DNA of 64,000 nt from Varibaculum cambriense (GTDB lineage: Bacteria > Actinomycetota > Actinomycetes > Actinomycetales > Actinomycetaceae). Where the stretch lies: positions 186,001-250,000 of the forward strand of contig NZ_PKHX01000001.1 in NCBI RefSeq assembly GCF_002848005.1. Direction: 5' to 3'. Under the pieces are notes generated by a model. That model saw only the letters and a program-made list of their open reading frames with translations, made no database searches and was not told where the DNA came from. Numbering within the stretch: the stretch's first letter is position 1; the number at the start of each line of letters is the position of its first letter. The translations under genes and the position numbers were made by a program. Below are positions 44,281 to 53,159 of the stretch, in pieces.

Positions 44281-47200
44281 CTAGGCAGTGCAGGCCGAGC
44301 AGGGTTTTTAGCTGACCGGCTAAACCGGAGCCGCGATTTACCCGCAAATCGTCACCCAGCTGCACGATAGTAGTGCCTTTGGAGCCGCGCAGATGCATCC
44401 GAACTTCGCTTTGTCCCGGACTGGAACCCAGGATTTCCCGCAATTGCTCCGCTACCTCCTCGGTAAGACGATTTGCCGCGATATAGATATTTAGGGGGCC
44501 GTTGGAAACCTGGCTAATGTCGGGCAGGGTCATTTCTTGCGCGTAGAGTGAAGCTTCTTCGTCACGAATCCGCACCCGGCCACTAACGCTCACAATTTCG
44601 TCCGTCACCAGGTCTTGCGAGTATTTCTGGTAGGTATTGGGGAAAAACAGCACATCGGTGGAACCGGAAATATCCTCGATAGTGGCGATCGCCCACAGAT
44701 TTCCGTCGCGCTTGGTGGTTTTACTTTGCACCGCGGTGATCAGGCCACATATTTGAATTTGTTGCCCATCTCTTACCCCGTCTTCGGAAGAAAGATCCAC
44801 AATTTCAGTGTCACTATTGTGGGCAAGAATCGTCTCCATCCCCTGTAAGGGGTGGTCAGAAACATAAAGCCCCAACATGTCCCGTTCGAACTTGAGTTTT
44901 TGTTGCTTATCCCATTCCGGAAGATCTGGGATCTGCACGGTGAAGGTAACTCCTTCATCGGCATCCATCATCCCGAAGAGATCTTCTTGCCCCATGGCGG
45001 CGTTTCGCTTCACGTCAATTACGGAGTCGACGGCCTCAATATGGATGGCTTCGAGCGGACGGCGAGCGTGCCCTAAAGAATCGAAAGCGCCCGCCTTAAT
45101 CAGGGATTCCACTACCCGTTTGTTACAAACCTCGATGGGGACTTTGTCCAGGAAATCGTGGAAAGAAGTGTAGTCGCCTTTTTCTTTACGGGCTTTCACA
45201 ATTTCAGCTACCACGTTGATACCGACGTTACGTACTGCAGACAGTCCGAAACGAATGGATTCACCGACCGCAGTGAAATCTGAAGCGGAGGCGTTCACGT
45301 CCGGAGGCAACACCGCAATATTCATCCGGCGACATTCTCGCAGGTAAAGCCCAAGTTTATCCTTGTTGTCTTTGGTGGAAGTCAGCAGCGCCGCCATATA
45401 TTCGGTGGGATAGTTGGCTTTGAGGTAGGCCGTCCAATAGGAAACTAACCCATAGGCAGCGGAGTGCGATTTATTGAACGCGTAGGAGGAGAACGGCACC
45501 AGGATTTCCCAAAGTTTACTGACCGCGTCCTCGGGGTATCCGCGCTCGATCATCCCATCGTGGAAGCGCGAATATTGTTTATCCATCTCCTTTTTCTTTT
45601 TCTTGCCCATGGCGCGCCGCAAAATATCTGCCTGCCCCAGGGAATAGCCGGCGACTTTTTGGGCGATCGCCATTACCTGCTCTTGGTAGACGATGAGGCC
45701 ATAGGTTTCGTCCAAAATATCGGCAAGGGCTTCAGAGAGGGCGGGGTGAATGGGCTCGATTTCTTGGCGCCCATTTTTCCGCAAAGCATAGTTGGTGTGC
45801 GAGTTCGCCCCCATAGGGCCAGGCCGGTAGAGGGCGCCGACCGCGGAAATATCGGAGAACTCGGTGGGTTTCATCAGCCGCATCAGCGACCGCATCCCCG
45901 CAGAATCCAGCTGGAAAACCCCCAGGGTTTCTGCCCGGGAAAGCAGCTCGTAAGTGGCGCGGTTATCCAGGGGGACTTGCTCTAAATCCAGGGGTTCTTT
46001 CCCGTTAGCCACGATATTGTCGAGGGCGTCCGAGATGACGGTCAGGTTGCGCAGCCCCAGGAAGTCCATTTTCAACAGTCCCAAGGTTTCACAGGTGGGA
46101 TAGTCGAATTGGGTAATGATTGCCCCGTCGGCCAGGCGTTTCATCATGGGCACGATATCGGTTAAATCATGACTGGACATGATGACCGCGCAGGCGTGCA
46201 CTCCCCATTGCCGGGTGATGCCCTCTAGGCCTTGCGCCATTTTGATAACTGGCTTAACCTCGCCCGCGTTATCGAAAACGTATTGGCGAAACTCGCTGGC
46301 TTCCCCGTAGCGTGGATGCTTCTCATCGTAGATTCCCGAGAGCGGGATGTCTTTACCCATAATCGCGGGCGGCATTTTCTTGGTGAGCTGATCGCCCAGC
46401 GCATAGGGCTTATCCATGATCCGGCAAGAGTCTTTTAGCGCCTGCTTAGCTTTGATTTTGCCGTAGGTGACTACCTGCGCGACCCGGTCTTTCCCGTATT
46501 TTTCGGTCACGTAATCGATGACTTCTCCGCGGCGACGCTCATCGAAGTCTACGTCGATATCGGGCATGGATACCCGTTCGGGGTTAAGGAAACGTTCGAA
46601 CATTAACCCATGTTCGAGGGGGTCGAGTTCGGTAATCCCCATCGCGTAGGCCACGATAGATCCGGCTCCCGATCCGCGCCCCGGCCCCACCCGGATTCCT
46701 TGCGCTTTCGCCCAGTTAATATAGTCGGCTACCACCAGGAAGTATCCGGGGAATCCCATCTGGGTGATGATCCCGCATTCGTAGTCTGCTTGTTTTTGGG
46801 ATTTTTCGGGGATGCCTTGCGGGTAGCGCCGGTGCAGGCCGCGCTGGACTTCTTTCACGAACCAGCTGGTGGTGTCTTCCCCAGCGGGCACTTCGAACTG
46901 GGGCATATAGTCGGCGCCCTCGTCGGTAGTTTGAAAATGCACCTCGCACATTTCCGCGATTTTCAAGGTGTTATCGCAGGCGTCGGGGAATTCAGAGAAT
47001 AGTTCCCGCATTTCTTCTGCGCTTTTCAGGTAGTACCCGGAGCCTTCGAAACGGAAGCGGTCAGCATCGTTGAGCCGCGAACCCGAGTTGATACACAGCA
47101 GGGCATCTTGGGTGGGTTGATCACTTTTTAGGACGTAGTGGGAGTCATTGGTGGCCACCAAGGGGGCGTCAATAACTTTCGCCAGTTTCAGCAGATCGTT

Positions 47201-47815
47201 GCGCACTCGCCGTTCGATTCGCAGGCCGTGATCCATAAGTTCGATAAAGAAATTTTCTTTCCCGAAAATATCTTGTAGTTCCCCGGCGGCCTTCTTGGCT
47301 TCTTCCCATTGTCCTAAACGCAGGCGAGTTTGGATTTCTCCCGAGGGGCAACCACTGGTTCCGATTAACCCGGTGGAGTAGCGTTCCAGCAGATCTCGGT
47401 CAGCGCGCGGCCACTTTTGCATCTGCCCATCGATGGAGGCGAGCGACCCTAGGCGAAACAGGTTGTGCATTCCTTCTGTGGTGCGCGAAAGCAAAGTCAT
47501 ATGGGTATAGGCACCGCGGGCAGATACGTCGTCTGCCCGCTGGCTTTCTTCTCCCCAGCGTTGCCGGGTTTGGTCAAAGCGAGAAGTACCGGGGGTGATA
47601 TAGGCTTCGAGGCCGATTATGGGTTTAATTCCTGCTTTGCGGGCAGCAGCATAGAACTCGTAAGCGCCAAACAGGTAGCCGTGGTCGGTGATGGCTACCG
47701 CCGGTTGACCGATTTCTACCGCCCGCTCCACTAGTTTTCCGATCCGAGCGGCACCATCCAACATGGAATAGTCGGTGTGAACATGAAGATGAACAAAATC
47801 TTTCGCTGGCGCCAT
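44267..47815 (-). CDS. dnaE: DNA polymerase III alpha subunit
   Basis: 1182 residues from the ATG at 47815. TAAACT lies 7 nt upstream, so a leaderless start is favoured over the GTG at 47821. The N-terminal PHP domain (HLHVHTDYSMLDGAARI) and the C-family polymerase core are intact: GPGRGSGAGSIVAYAMGITE, catalytic PDIDVDFDERRR, and GLLKMDFLGLRNL. A helix-hairpin-helix/tandem region (AFNKSHSAAYGLVSYWTAYL onward) and an OB-fold (QIQICGLITAV) follow. Main replicative polymerase. Standalone gene, converging with the S4 gene. Confidence 0.97.
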   Translation of the reverse strand: MAPAKDFVHLHVHTDYSMLDGAARIGKLVERAVEIGQPAVAITDHGYLFGAYEFYAAARKAGIKPIIGLEAYITPGTSRFDQTRQRWGEESQRADDVSARGAYTHMTLLSRTTEGMHNLFRLGSLASIDGQMQKWPRADRDLLERYSTGLIGTSGCPSGEIQTRLRLGQWEEAKKAAGELQDIFGKENFFIELMDHGLRIERRVRNDLLKLAKVIDAPLVATNDSHYVLKSDQPTQDALLCINSGSRLNDADRFRFEGSGYYLKSAEEMRELFSEFPDACDNTLKIAEMCEVHFQTTDEGADYMPQFEVPAGEDTTSWFVKEVQRGLHRRYPQGIPEKSQKQADYECGIITQMGFPGYFLVVADYINWAKAQGIRVGPGRGSGAGSIVAYAMGITELDPLEHGLMFERFLNPERVSMPDIDVDFDERRRGEVIDYVTEKYGKDRVAQVVTYGKIKAKQALKDSCRIMDKPYALGDQLTKKMPPAIMGKDIPLSGIYDEKHPRYGEASEFRQYVFDNAGEVKPVIKMAQGLEGITRQWGVHACAVIMSSHDLTDIVPMMKRLADGAIITQFDYPTCETLGLLKMDFLGLRNLTVISDALDNIVANGKEPLDLEQVPLDNRATYELLSRAETLGVFQLDSAGMRSLMRLMKPTEFSDISAVGALYRPGPMGANSHTNYALRKNGRQEIEPIHPALSEALADILDETYGLIVYQEQVMAIAQKVAGYSLGQADILRRAMGKKKKKEMDKQYSRFHDGMIERGYPEDAVSKLWEILVPFSSYAFNKSHSAAYGLVSYWTAYLKANYPTEYMAALLTSTKDNKDKLGLYLRECRRMNIAVLPPDVNASASDFTAVGESIRFGLSAVRNVGINVVAEIVKARKEKGDYTSFHDFLDKVPIEVCNKRVVESLIKAGAFDSLGHARRPLEAIHIEAVDSVIDVKRNAAMGQEDLFGMMDADEGVTFTVQIPDLPEWDKQQKLKFERDMLGLYVSDHPLQGMETILAHNSDTEIVDLSSEDGVRDGQQIQICGLITAVQSKTTKRDGNLWAIATIEDISGSTDVLFFPNTYQKYSQDLVTDEIVSVSGRVRIRDEEASLYAQEMTLPDISQVSNGPLNIYIAANRLTEEVAEQLREILGSSPGQSEVRMHLRGSKGTTIVQLGDDLRVNRGSGLAGQLKTLLGLHCLEKRK

Positions 47816-47940
47816 GCCCACCAGTTTAGCTTGGCGCCGACTTTGTTTCTTCCACGTGTGAAACTGCTCCCAATGCCGGTATTGGTTTCGCCCGGACGTG
47901 CCTGGCGGGTTAGAGTTTATTCGTTGCGTTTAGCAGCGAT

Positions 47941-48014
47941 GCGCCACTAGCTCAACTGGCTAGAGCATCTGACTCTTAATCAGAGGGTTCGGGGTTCGAG
48001 TCCCCGGTGGCGTA
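47941..48014 (+). tRNA. tRNA-Lys (CTT), copy 1
   Basis: 74 nt without CCA. Acceptor GCGCCAC/GTGGCGT with a G1-U72 wobble pair, anticodon loop CTCTTAA with anticodon CTT, T-arm GGGTTCGAGTCCC-like, discriminator A. The next bases are CGA, so the CCA end must be added by enzyme. Confidence 0.97.
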
Positions 48015-48039
48015 CGAAAGTCATTGCGACTTTACCCAG

Positions 48040-48113
48040 GCGCCACTAGCTCAACTGGCTAGAGCATCTGACTCTTAATCAGAGGGTTCGGGGTTCGAGT
48101 CCCCGGTGGCGTA
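48040..48113 (+). tRNA. tRNA-Lys (CTT), copy 2
   Basis: Identical in all 74 nt to copy 1, starting 99 nt later. Here CCA is encoded (48114-48116). The 25-nt spacer between the copies is unrelated to the flanks, so this looks like a recent tandem duplication. Confidence 0.97.
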
Positions 48114-48164
48114 CCAAACTTGCCTCTTATTCGACAGCTTTCCCCTGAGCGCTACTGCTGGTTA

Positions 48165-48641
48165 CTAGTCGATTCCCAGTTCTTTGCGCAAGCGAGCTAC
48201 ATGTCCTTTGGCGCGTACCCGATATTTGGCGAGCACCACTTTCCCGTCTTTGCCCACTACTACAGTCGTGCGGATAACTCCTTTAACCAGACGCCCATAG
48301 GAATTCTTTTCTCCATAGGCACCCCAGGCGCTCATTACTTCCCGTTCCGGATCAGAGGCGAGCGGAAAGTTAAGTTCTTGCTTGTCCCGGAATTTTTCTA
48401 AGGCTGGCATTTTATCGGGGCTGATTCCCACCACTGCGTATCCGGCTGACTTTAGCGAGTTCAAAGAGTCGCGGAAATCGCAGGCCTCAGTAGTGCAGCC
48501 TGGGGTGGAAGCCTTGGGATAGAAGTAAATAACTGCCCCTTTTTCGGATTCTTCCAACAGCCCTTGCAAACTAACTTCTTTGCCTTCATCAGTAGGCAAG
48601 GTGAAATCTGGAGCCTTTTGACCTGCGGTTAACTCTGACAT
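48165..48641 (-). CDS. bcp: Thioredoxin-dependent peroxiredoxin (BCP/PrxQ)
   Basis: 158 residues. KAPDFTLPTDEGKEVSL at the start, peroxidatic Cys in PGCTTEACDFRD with the resolving Cys five residues later (C-x4-C, PrxQ type), and VVGISPDKMP. The C-terminus (YRVRAKGHVARLRKELGID) is complete. Reduces hydroperoxides in the cytoplasm. SD GAGGGAG is about 6 nt before the ATG. Lies between the tRNA genes. Confidence 0.95.
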   Translation of the reverse strand: MSELTAGQKAPDFTLPTDEGKEVSLQGLLEESEKGAVIYFYPKASTPGCTTEACDFRDSLNSLKSAGYAVVGISPDKMPALEKFRDKQELNFPLASDPEREVMSAWGAYGEKNSYGRLVKGVIRTTVVVGKDGKVVLAKYRVRAKGHVARLRKELGID

Positions 48642-48747
48642 TGAAACTCCCTCTTAAATAGTTAAACGTAGAGATACTAGCGCCGGGGCGCCGTATTGAT
48701 TTTAACTCTACCATTTTATTTAAGCTGGTCAGAGCCGCTATAGCTGG

Positions 48748-48829
48748 TACGCGAGGCGGGACTTGAACCCGCACGTCGTAAGACACTAGAACCTAAATCT
48801 AGCGCGTCTACCAATTCCGCCACTCGCGC
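48748..48829 (-). tRNA. tRNA-Leu (TAG)
   Basis: 82 nt without CCA; CCA is encoded at 48745-48747. Class II tRNA with a variable arm. Acceptor GCGCGAG/CTCGCGT, again with G1-U72. Anticodon loop TTTAGGT gives anticodon TAG, reading CUN codons. Confidence 0.96.
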
Positions 48830-48882
48830 TGGCTTGAATATATTAACCTAAGGCAAGGCACCCTTTCCAGTCCCAGAATTGG

Positions 48883-49989
48883 CTACTGCCTCTTTTCCTG
48901 CTTAAACGCCTCTTCGATAGTTGCCTCACAGATTGCGCGATCCCCGGCATAGACCACTAGGGATTGCCCGGCGGCAACCGCGCGGGTGGGCTTAAGCAGC
49001 TGGGCGCGTAAGGTGCCGTCTGCCTCTAAATAAACTTTCGCCGGTACTTGTTGTCCGTGTGCCCGATACTGCAAAGTTACTTCTGCCTGCCCGAATAATG
49101 CCGGATCGTCCGGATCGGTCAGTAAAACCGTATCGGTAGCAGTGATTCCATCTACGCTCAGCAACTCGCTGGCACCGACTACCACGGTGTTGGTTTTCAT
49201 ATCGGTACCTAGAACGTAGCGAGGACGTCCATCGGCAGCCGGCCGACCCAGGTTTAGTCCTTTGCGTTGCCCGATAGTGAACTGATAGGCGCCGGAGTGG
49301 GTGCCGACTTCCGCGCCCTCCGTATCCACGATTTTTCCGGCCTTACTGCCCAGGTGGGAACGCAAAAATCCGCGAGTGTCTCCGTCAGCGATGAAACAAA
49401 TATCGTAGGAATCTGGTTTGGCTGACATGGGCAGGCCGCGCCGTTCGGCTTCCGCGCGCACCTGGCTTTTCGATTCATACTCCCCGAGTGGGAAAACCAC
49501 TTTCGCTAAGGCTTCGCGCCCCATTACCGCCAGCACGTAGGATTGGTCTTTCTCGATGCATTTGGCGCGGTGCAGTTCCACTCCGTCAGATCCGTTCAGA
49601 ACCCGCGCGTAATGCCCGGTACACACCGCATCAAAGCCGAGGGCATCGGCACGGGTGGCGAGTTCGCGGAATTTGACGAACTCGTTGCAGCGCACGCAGG
49701 GGTTGGGGGTGCGGCCGCGGCGGTATTCATTTAGGAAATCTTCGACTACGGTTTCCTCAAAAGTTTCCGCCATATCCCACACGTAGAAGGGAATCCCCAA
49801 CATAGAGGCGGCGAGGCGGGCATCGGAGGCGTCTTCTACGGTGCAGCAGCCTCGGGAGCCGCAACGGTTTTGGGTCTGATTTGCGCTTAGAGCCATATGT
49901 ACGGCAGTTACGTCATGTCCAGCTTCGACTGCGAGGGCGGCAGCGACCGCGGAATCTACCCCTCCAGACAGGGCTGCTAATACTTTCAT
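48883..49989 (-). CDS. mnmA: tRNA-specific 2-thiouridylase
   Basis: 368 residues. PP-loop ALSGGVDSAVAAAL at the N-terminus, the first catalytic Cys in NPCVRCNEFVKF, the second in DICFIADGDTRGFL, and the family segment YQFTIGQRKGLNLG. Puts sulfur on U34 of tRNAs for Lys, Glu and Gln. It directly follows the cysteine desulfurase gene (TAA then ATG with no gap), which supplies the sulfur. Same order as in mycobacteria. Confidence 0.96.
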   Translation of the reverse strand: MKVLAALSGGVDSAVAAALAVEAGHDVTAVHMALSANQTQNRCGSRGCCTVEDASDARLAASMLGIPFYVWDMAETFEETVVEDFLNEYRRGRTPNPCVRCNEFVKFRELATRADALGFDAVCTGHYARVLNGSDGVELHRAKCIEKDQSYVLAVMGREALAKVVFPLGEYESKSQVRAEAERRGLPMSAKPDSYDICFIADGDTRGFLRSHLGSKAGKIVDTEGAEVGTHSGAYQFTIGQRKGLNLGRPAADGRPRYVLGTDMKTNTVVVGASELLSVDGITATDTVLLTDPDDPALFGQAEVTLQYRAHGQQVPAKVYLEADGTLRAQLLKPTRAVAAGQSLVVYAGDRAICEATIEEAFKQEKRQ

Positions 49990-51237
49990 TTATTTCCTCT
50001 CCCGCTCTGCTAGTTTCCGGGAGGCACTGAGGGCGCCCGGTAGTGCCTGCAAAAGTCGATCTACGTCATCTTCCCGGGTGAACCAGCCGAAGGATATCCG
50101 TAAAGATCCCAGGGCGTCCTGCTCGCTATAGCCTTGCGCTAAAAGTACCGGGGAGGGACGGGCTACCCCGGTGTGGCAGGCGGATCCGGCCGAGGCGCAG
50201 ATTCCCGCCTGATCCAGGGCAAACAGTAGCCCTTCTGCCTCTGCACCTTTCAGTGCAAACTGGATAATGCCGGGTACTGTGAGGGCTTCGCTGGCCAGTT
50301 TTACTCCCGGAATCGCCAGTGCGCCTTGCAGTAGTTTTTCCCGTAAGTGCTGGTGGCGGCGGGTAGTTTCTGCTAGTTCCTGCTGAGCGGCCGCAAAAGC
50401 TGCCGCGGCTCCCACGGCGGCGATCACGTCTTGGGTACCGGCTCTAAGCGCCCGTTCTTGGCCACCTCCGCGCCGGTCACTAGCGATTTTTACTTCCCGG
50501 CGCGCCAGCAGCACCCCGACGGCTGCCGGGCCGCCCACCTTGTGACAAGCTAGCGAAAGCGCATCTACTGGCAACGCCGCGAAGTTTATTTCTTGGCGTC
50601 CGGCAGCGGCAATCGCGTCAGTGTGAATAGCAAACCCGCTATCTGAGCCGTTCCCGGTACCTTTCCCGCCGGCAGCGTGACCGCCCTGCCGCGCCCGCGT
50701 ATCTGCTGCTGCTTTTTCGCCCAGCAAATGGCATAGCTCGGAAACCGGCTGCACCACTCCATTTTCATTACACACGCTCATCACCGACACCGCCGCTATT
50801 TGGGTGGTGTCGAGGGCGGATACTGCTTCCAGCTCTACTACCCCGCCGCTATCTACCGGCAGGACTTGCACCTTAAAGCCGGCAGTCTCCAAGTCGCGGG
50901 CATTAAGCCCAACTGCATCATGTTCTACCTGGCTAATCACTATTTGGGTGCGGCAAGAATCTTGGCGACGCGCCGCCCGCGCCAGGCCGCGCAAGGCAAG
51001 GGCGCAAGAATCAGTGCCGCCCCCGGTGAAAATAACTTCTGCCGGTTCGGCTCCCAGCGCCCTCGCCACCTGGGCACGCGCGGTCTCTAACAACGCGGCT
51101 GCTTTGCGCCCGGCCGCATGCGCGGAGGACGGGTTAGCCCCGATTCCGGCAAGGCTAGCAGCCGCGTCATTCATAGCCGCTAGTACCTCGGGGCGTAGCG
51201 GCTCGGAGGCAGCGTTATCGAGGTAGGCTAGCTCCAC
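49990..51237 (-). CDS. Cysteine desulfurase (IscS/NifS family)
   Basis: 415 residues, class V aminotransferase fold. YLDNAASEPLRPEVLAAM at the start, FTGGGTDSCALALRG, the PLP Lys in LACHKVGGP, and the active-site Cys in CASAGSACHTG. A roughly 25-residue Gly/Ala/Arg-rich insert (after LGEKAAADTRARQG) enlarges the middle. Gives persulfide sulfur to MnmA and perhaps Fe-S assembly. The GTG start overlaps the etfA stop by one base, and mnmA follows without a gap. Confidence 0.94.
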   Translation of the reverse strand: MELAYLDNAASEPLRPEVLAAMNDAAASLAGIGANPSSAHAAGRKAAALLETARAQVARALGAEPAEVIFTGGGTDSCALALRGLARAARRQDSCRTQIVISQVEHDAVGLNARDLETAGFKVQVLPVDSGGVVELEAVSALDTTQIAAVSVMSVCNENGVVQPVSELCHLLGEKAAADTRARQGGHAAGGKGTGNGSDSGFAIHTDAIAAAGRQEINFAALPVDALSLACHKVGGPAAVGVLLARREVKIASDRRGGGQERALRAGTQDVIAAVGAAAAFAAAQQELAETTRRHQHLREKLLQGALAIPGVKLASEALTVPGIIQFALKGAEAEGLLFALDQAGICASAGSACHTGVARPSPVLLAQGYSEQDALGSLRISFGWFTREDDVDRLLQALPGALSASRKLAERERK

Positions 51238-52220
51238 TATGCGTCCAGCGGCTTGATTCTAGCCAGGGCATCCGGAACCACGGTGAATAGATCCCCGACT
51301 ACCCCGAAATCTGCCATTTCAAAGATGCGTGCCTCGGGATCATCACAGATCGCCACGATTTTCTTGGCGCCGCGAATCCCGCACACGTGGTGGTGATCCC
51401 CAGAAATCCCCATCCCGATATAAAGGTTAGGGGCGATAGAGATCCCGGATTGCCCGATTTGGGCGGCGCGATCAATCCAGCCTTGTTCGCAGGCCACGCG
51501 GGTGGCTCCCACAGAGCCGCCCAATACCTCGGCCAGCTGCTCGGCCGGGCCAAAATCGCCGTTAACGCCGCGACCGGCGCAAACCACTACTGGTGCTTCG
51601 GTTAGTCCCGCGTGGGAAGATCCGGTGTCTTCCTGAGAAACTACTTGGATGCGTTTAGTGGATTCACGTAGCTGTACTTGAAGTTCCTCGGTTTCTACTT
51701 CGCTAGCTTCGGCTACCGGTACCGCGGAGAGTGCCGTAGTCCGCATGGCCACGATCGGGATGCCGCGGCGAATATAGTAGCTGGTTTCCCAGGTGCCATC
51801 GAGTACCGATTTACCGGCAACCAGTTTCCCATCAGCCACCTTCAGGCTGGTAACGTCCACACTGGCTCCGGAACCTAAAATAATCGCGCATTGAGCGGCA
51901 CCATCGCGCCCCCAGGAAGTAGAAGGCAGCAGCACCGCTCCGAAGTCGCCACCGCGCACAACCGAGCCCACCAGGTCAGCCAAAACTGCCCCGACTTGCC
52001 AGGTTCCAGTTTCTTCCGGGTCAAAATAGCGCACTGCCGCTACCCCGACCTGGGAAAAATGATGGGAAGATATGGAAGAGGGCGCGAGCGCTACTACCTT
52101 GCCGCTAGTGATTTCGCGCGCCAAAGTAATCAGGCGCGCCGCCGCTACCGATAGGTGCTGGGGACGAGCCGCGTCCGGGTGGGCAAAAACTAAAACGTCT
52201 TTTTCTATTTTTTCACTCAC
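51237..52220 (-). CDS. etfA: Electron transfer flavoprotein alpha subunit
   Basis: 327 residues. The C-terminal FAD domain shows AGRGVNGDFGPAEQLAEVLG, GQSGISIAPNLYIGMGISG and a C-terminal FGVVGDLFTVVP. The segment after ISG reads DHHHVCGI, where many homologues have an SGAxQH motif, a variation near the FAD site. Forms the ETF heterodimer with the product of etfB. The partner dehydrogenase is not in the window. Starts 9 nt after etfB. Confidence 0.93.
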   Translation of the reverse strand: MSEKIEKDVLVFAHPDAARPQHLSVAAARLITLAREITSGKVVALAPSSISSHHFSQVGVAAVRYFDPEETGTWQVGAVLADLVGSVVRGGDFGAVLLPSTSWGRDGAAQCAIILGSGASVDVTSLKVADGKLVAGKSVLDGTWETSYYIRRGIPIVAMRTTALSAVPVAEASEVETEELQVQLRESTKRIQVVSQEDTGSSHAGLTEAPVVVCAGRGVNGDFGPAEQLAEVLGGSVGATRVACEQGWIDRAAQIGQSGISIAPNLYIGMGISGDHHHVCGIRGAKKIVAICDDPEARIFEMADFGVVGDLFTVVPDALARIKPLDA

Positions 52221-52229
52221 GATTTCCTC

Positions 52230-53018
52230 CTACTTCTCCTGCGCAAAACCGGATTCAACCAGGTATTTGGCTAGTGCTTCGCCAGCGTTCGCCGAATCAG
52301 TAACGATAGTTCCCTGGTTCTTTTCTTGCTGATACAGCTGGGCATCTAACACTTCGGTTCCCGAATCAGCAGCCCCTACTTCTTCCGCGCTCAGCCCGAG
52401 CTGCGTCAGCCCCCATTGCTCGATCGGTTTCTTCTTCGCCGCCAACATTTCCTTAAATCCGGGATAATGAGGCCGGTTCGCCTCGTCATTTACCGAAAGT
52501 ACCAGGGGATATTCTGCGCGTAAGGTAAGCGCCGTACTCACTTGATAACTGGTGGCCTCTACGGCCTCGGAGCTGAAACTAACCTTTGAGGCATCGGTAA
52601 TCACCGGTAGCTGCAAACTGGCCGCAAGGGCTCCCGGCAGCATAGAGGTCATCCCATCCAGGGAGGAAGTTCCACAAATCACCAAATCAACATCCCTGAT
52701 TTTTTGGATAGCGCGCGCCAATACTCGGGCAGTCACGGTCACATCCGAGCCCGCTAACGCCGGGTCACATAGGTGATATGCCCGGTCTGCCCCCATCTGG
52801 AGGGCACGCAACAGGGCTTTCTTCGCTCCCTCCGACCCCATAGTGATCGCAATAATTTCGGCTTCCGGTACCGCCTCTTTCGCTCTGAGAGCCGCCTCAA
52901 TGGCGTTCTCATCCAGGTCGTTTAGGGTATCTTCTTCCCCGCGCACCAAGTGGCCATTTTCAATCCGCCGTTCAGACTGCGGGTTGGGTACATGCTTTAC
53001 AGTTACGACAATCCTCAT
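52230..53018 (-). CDS. etfB: Electron transfer flavoprotein beta subunit
   Basis: 262 residues from the ATG at 53018 (MRIVVTVKHVPNP), which has AAGGT 6 nt upstream; an in-frame start at 53036 gives an unlikely extension. Family markers: DLDENAIEAALRAKE, ITMGSEGAKKALLRALQMGA, DLVICGTSSLDG, and LSVNDEANRPHYPGFKEMLA. First gene of the etfB-etfA-cysteine desulfurase-mnmA operon; diverges from glgX. Confidence 0.93.
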   Translation of the reverse strand: MRIVVTVKHVPNPQSERRIENGHLVRGEEDTLNDLDENAIEAALRAKEAVPEAEIIAITMGSEGAKKALLRALQMGADRAYHLCDPALAGSDVTVTARVLARAIQKIRDVDLVICGTSSLDGMTSMLPGALAASLQLPVITDASKVSFSSEAVEATSYQVSTALTLRAEYPLVLSVNDEANRPHYPGFKEMLAAKKKPIEQWGLTQLGLSAEEVGAADSGTEVLDAQLYQQEKNQGTIVTDSANAGEALAKYLVESGFAQEK

Positions 53019-53067
53019 AGTTCTACCTTGCCACAAGCTTTCCCAGTGAAAAAGTGAGAAGCCCTAC

Positions 53068-53100
53068 CCCTTAGCTAAGGGAGGAAAATAACCATCTCCC
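53068..53100. promoter_or_regulatory. Palindrome in the etfB-glgX gap
   Basis: CCCTTAGCTAAGGG (53068-53081) is a perfect 14-bp palindrome. GGGAG (53079-53083) can also pair with CTCCC (53096-53100). It is centrally placed between two divergent genes, so an operator acting on both is possible. -10 TAAGAT for glgX lies at 53147-53152. Confidence 0.45.
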
Positions 53101-53159
53101 TAAAACCCAGCTAGCTGAAAGAATAGCCCTATTCAACGTCACCCGATAAGATGACACAT

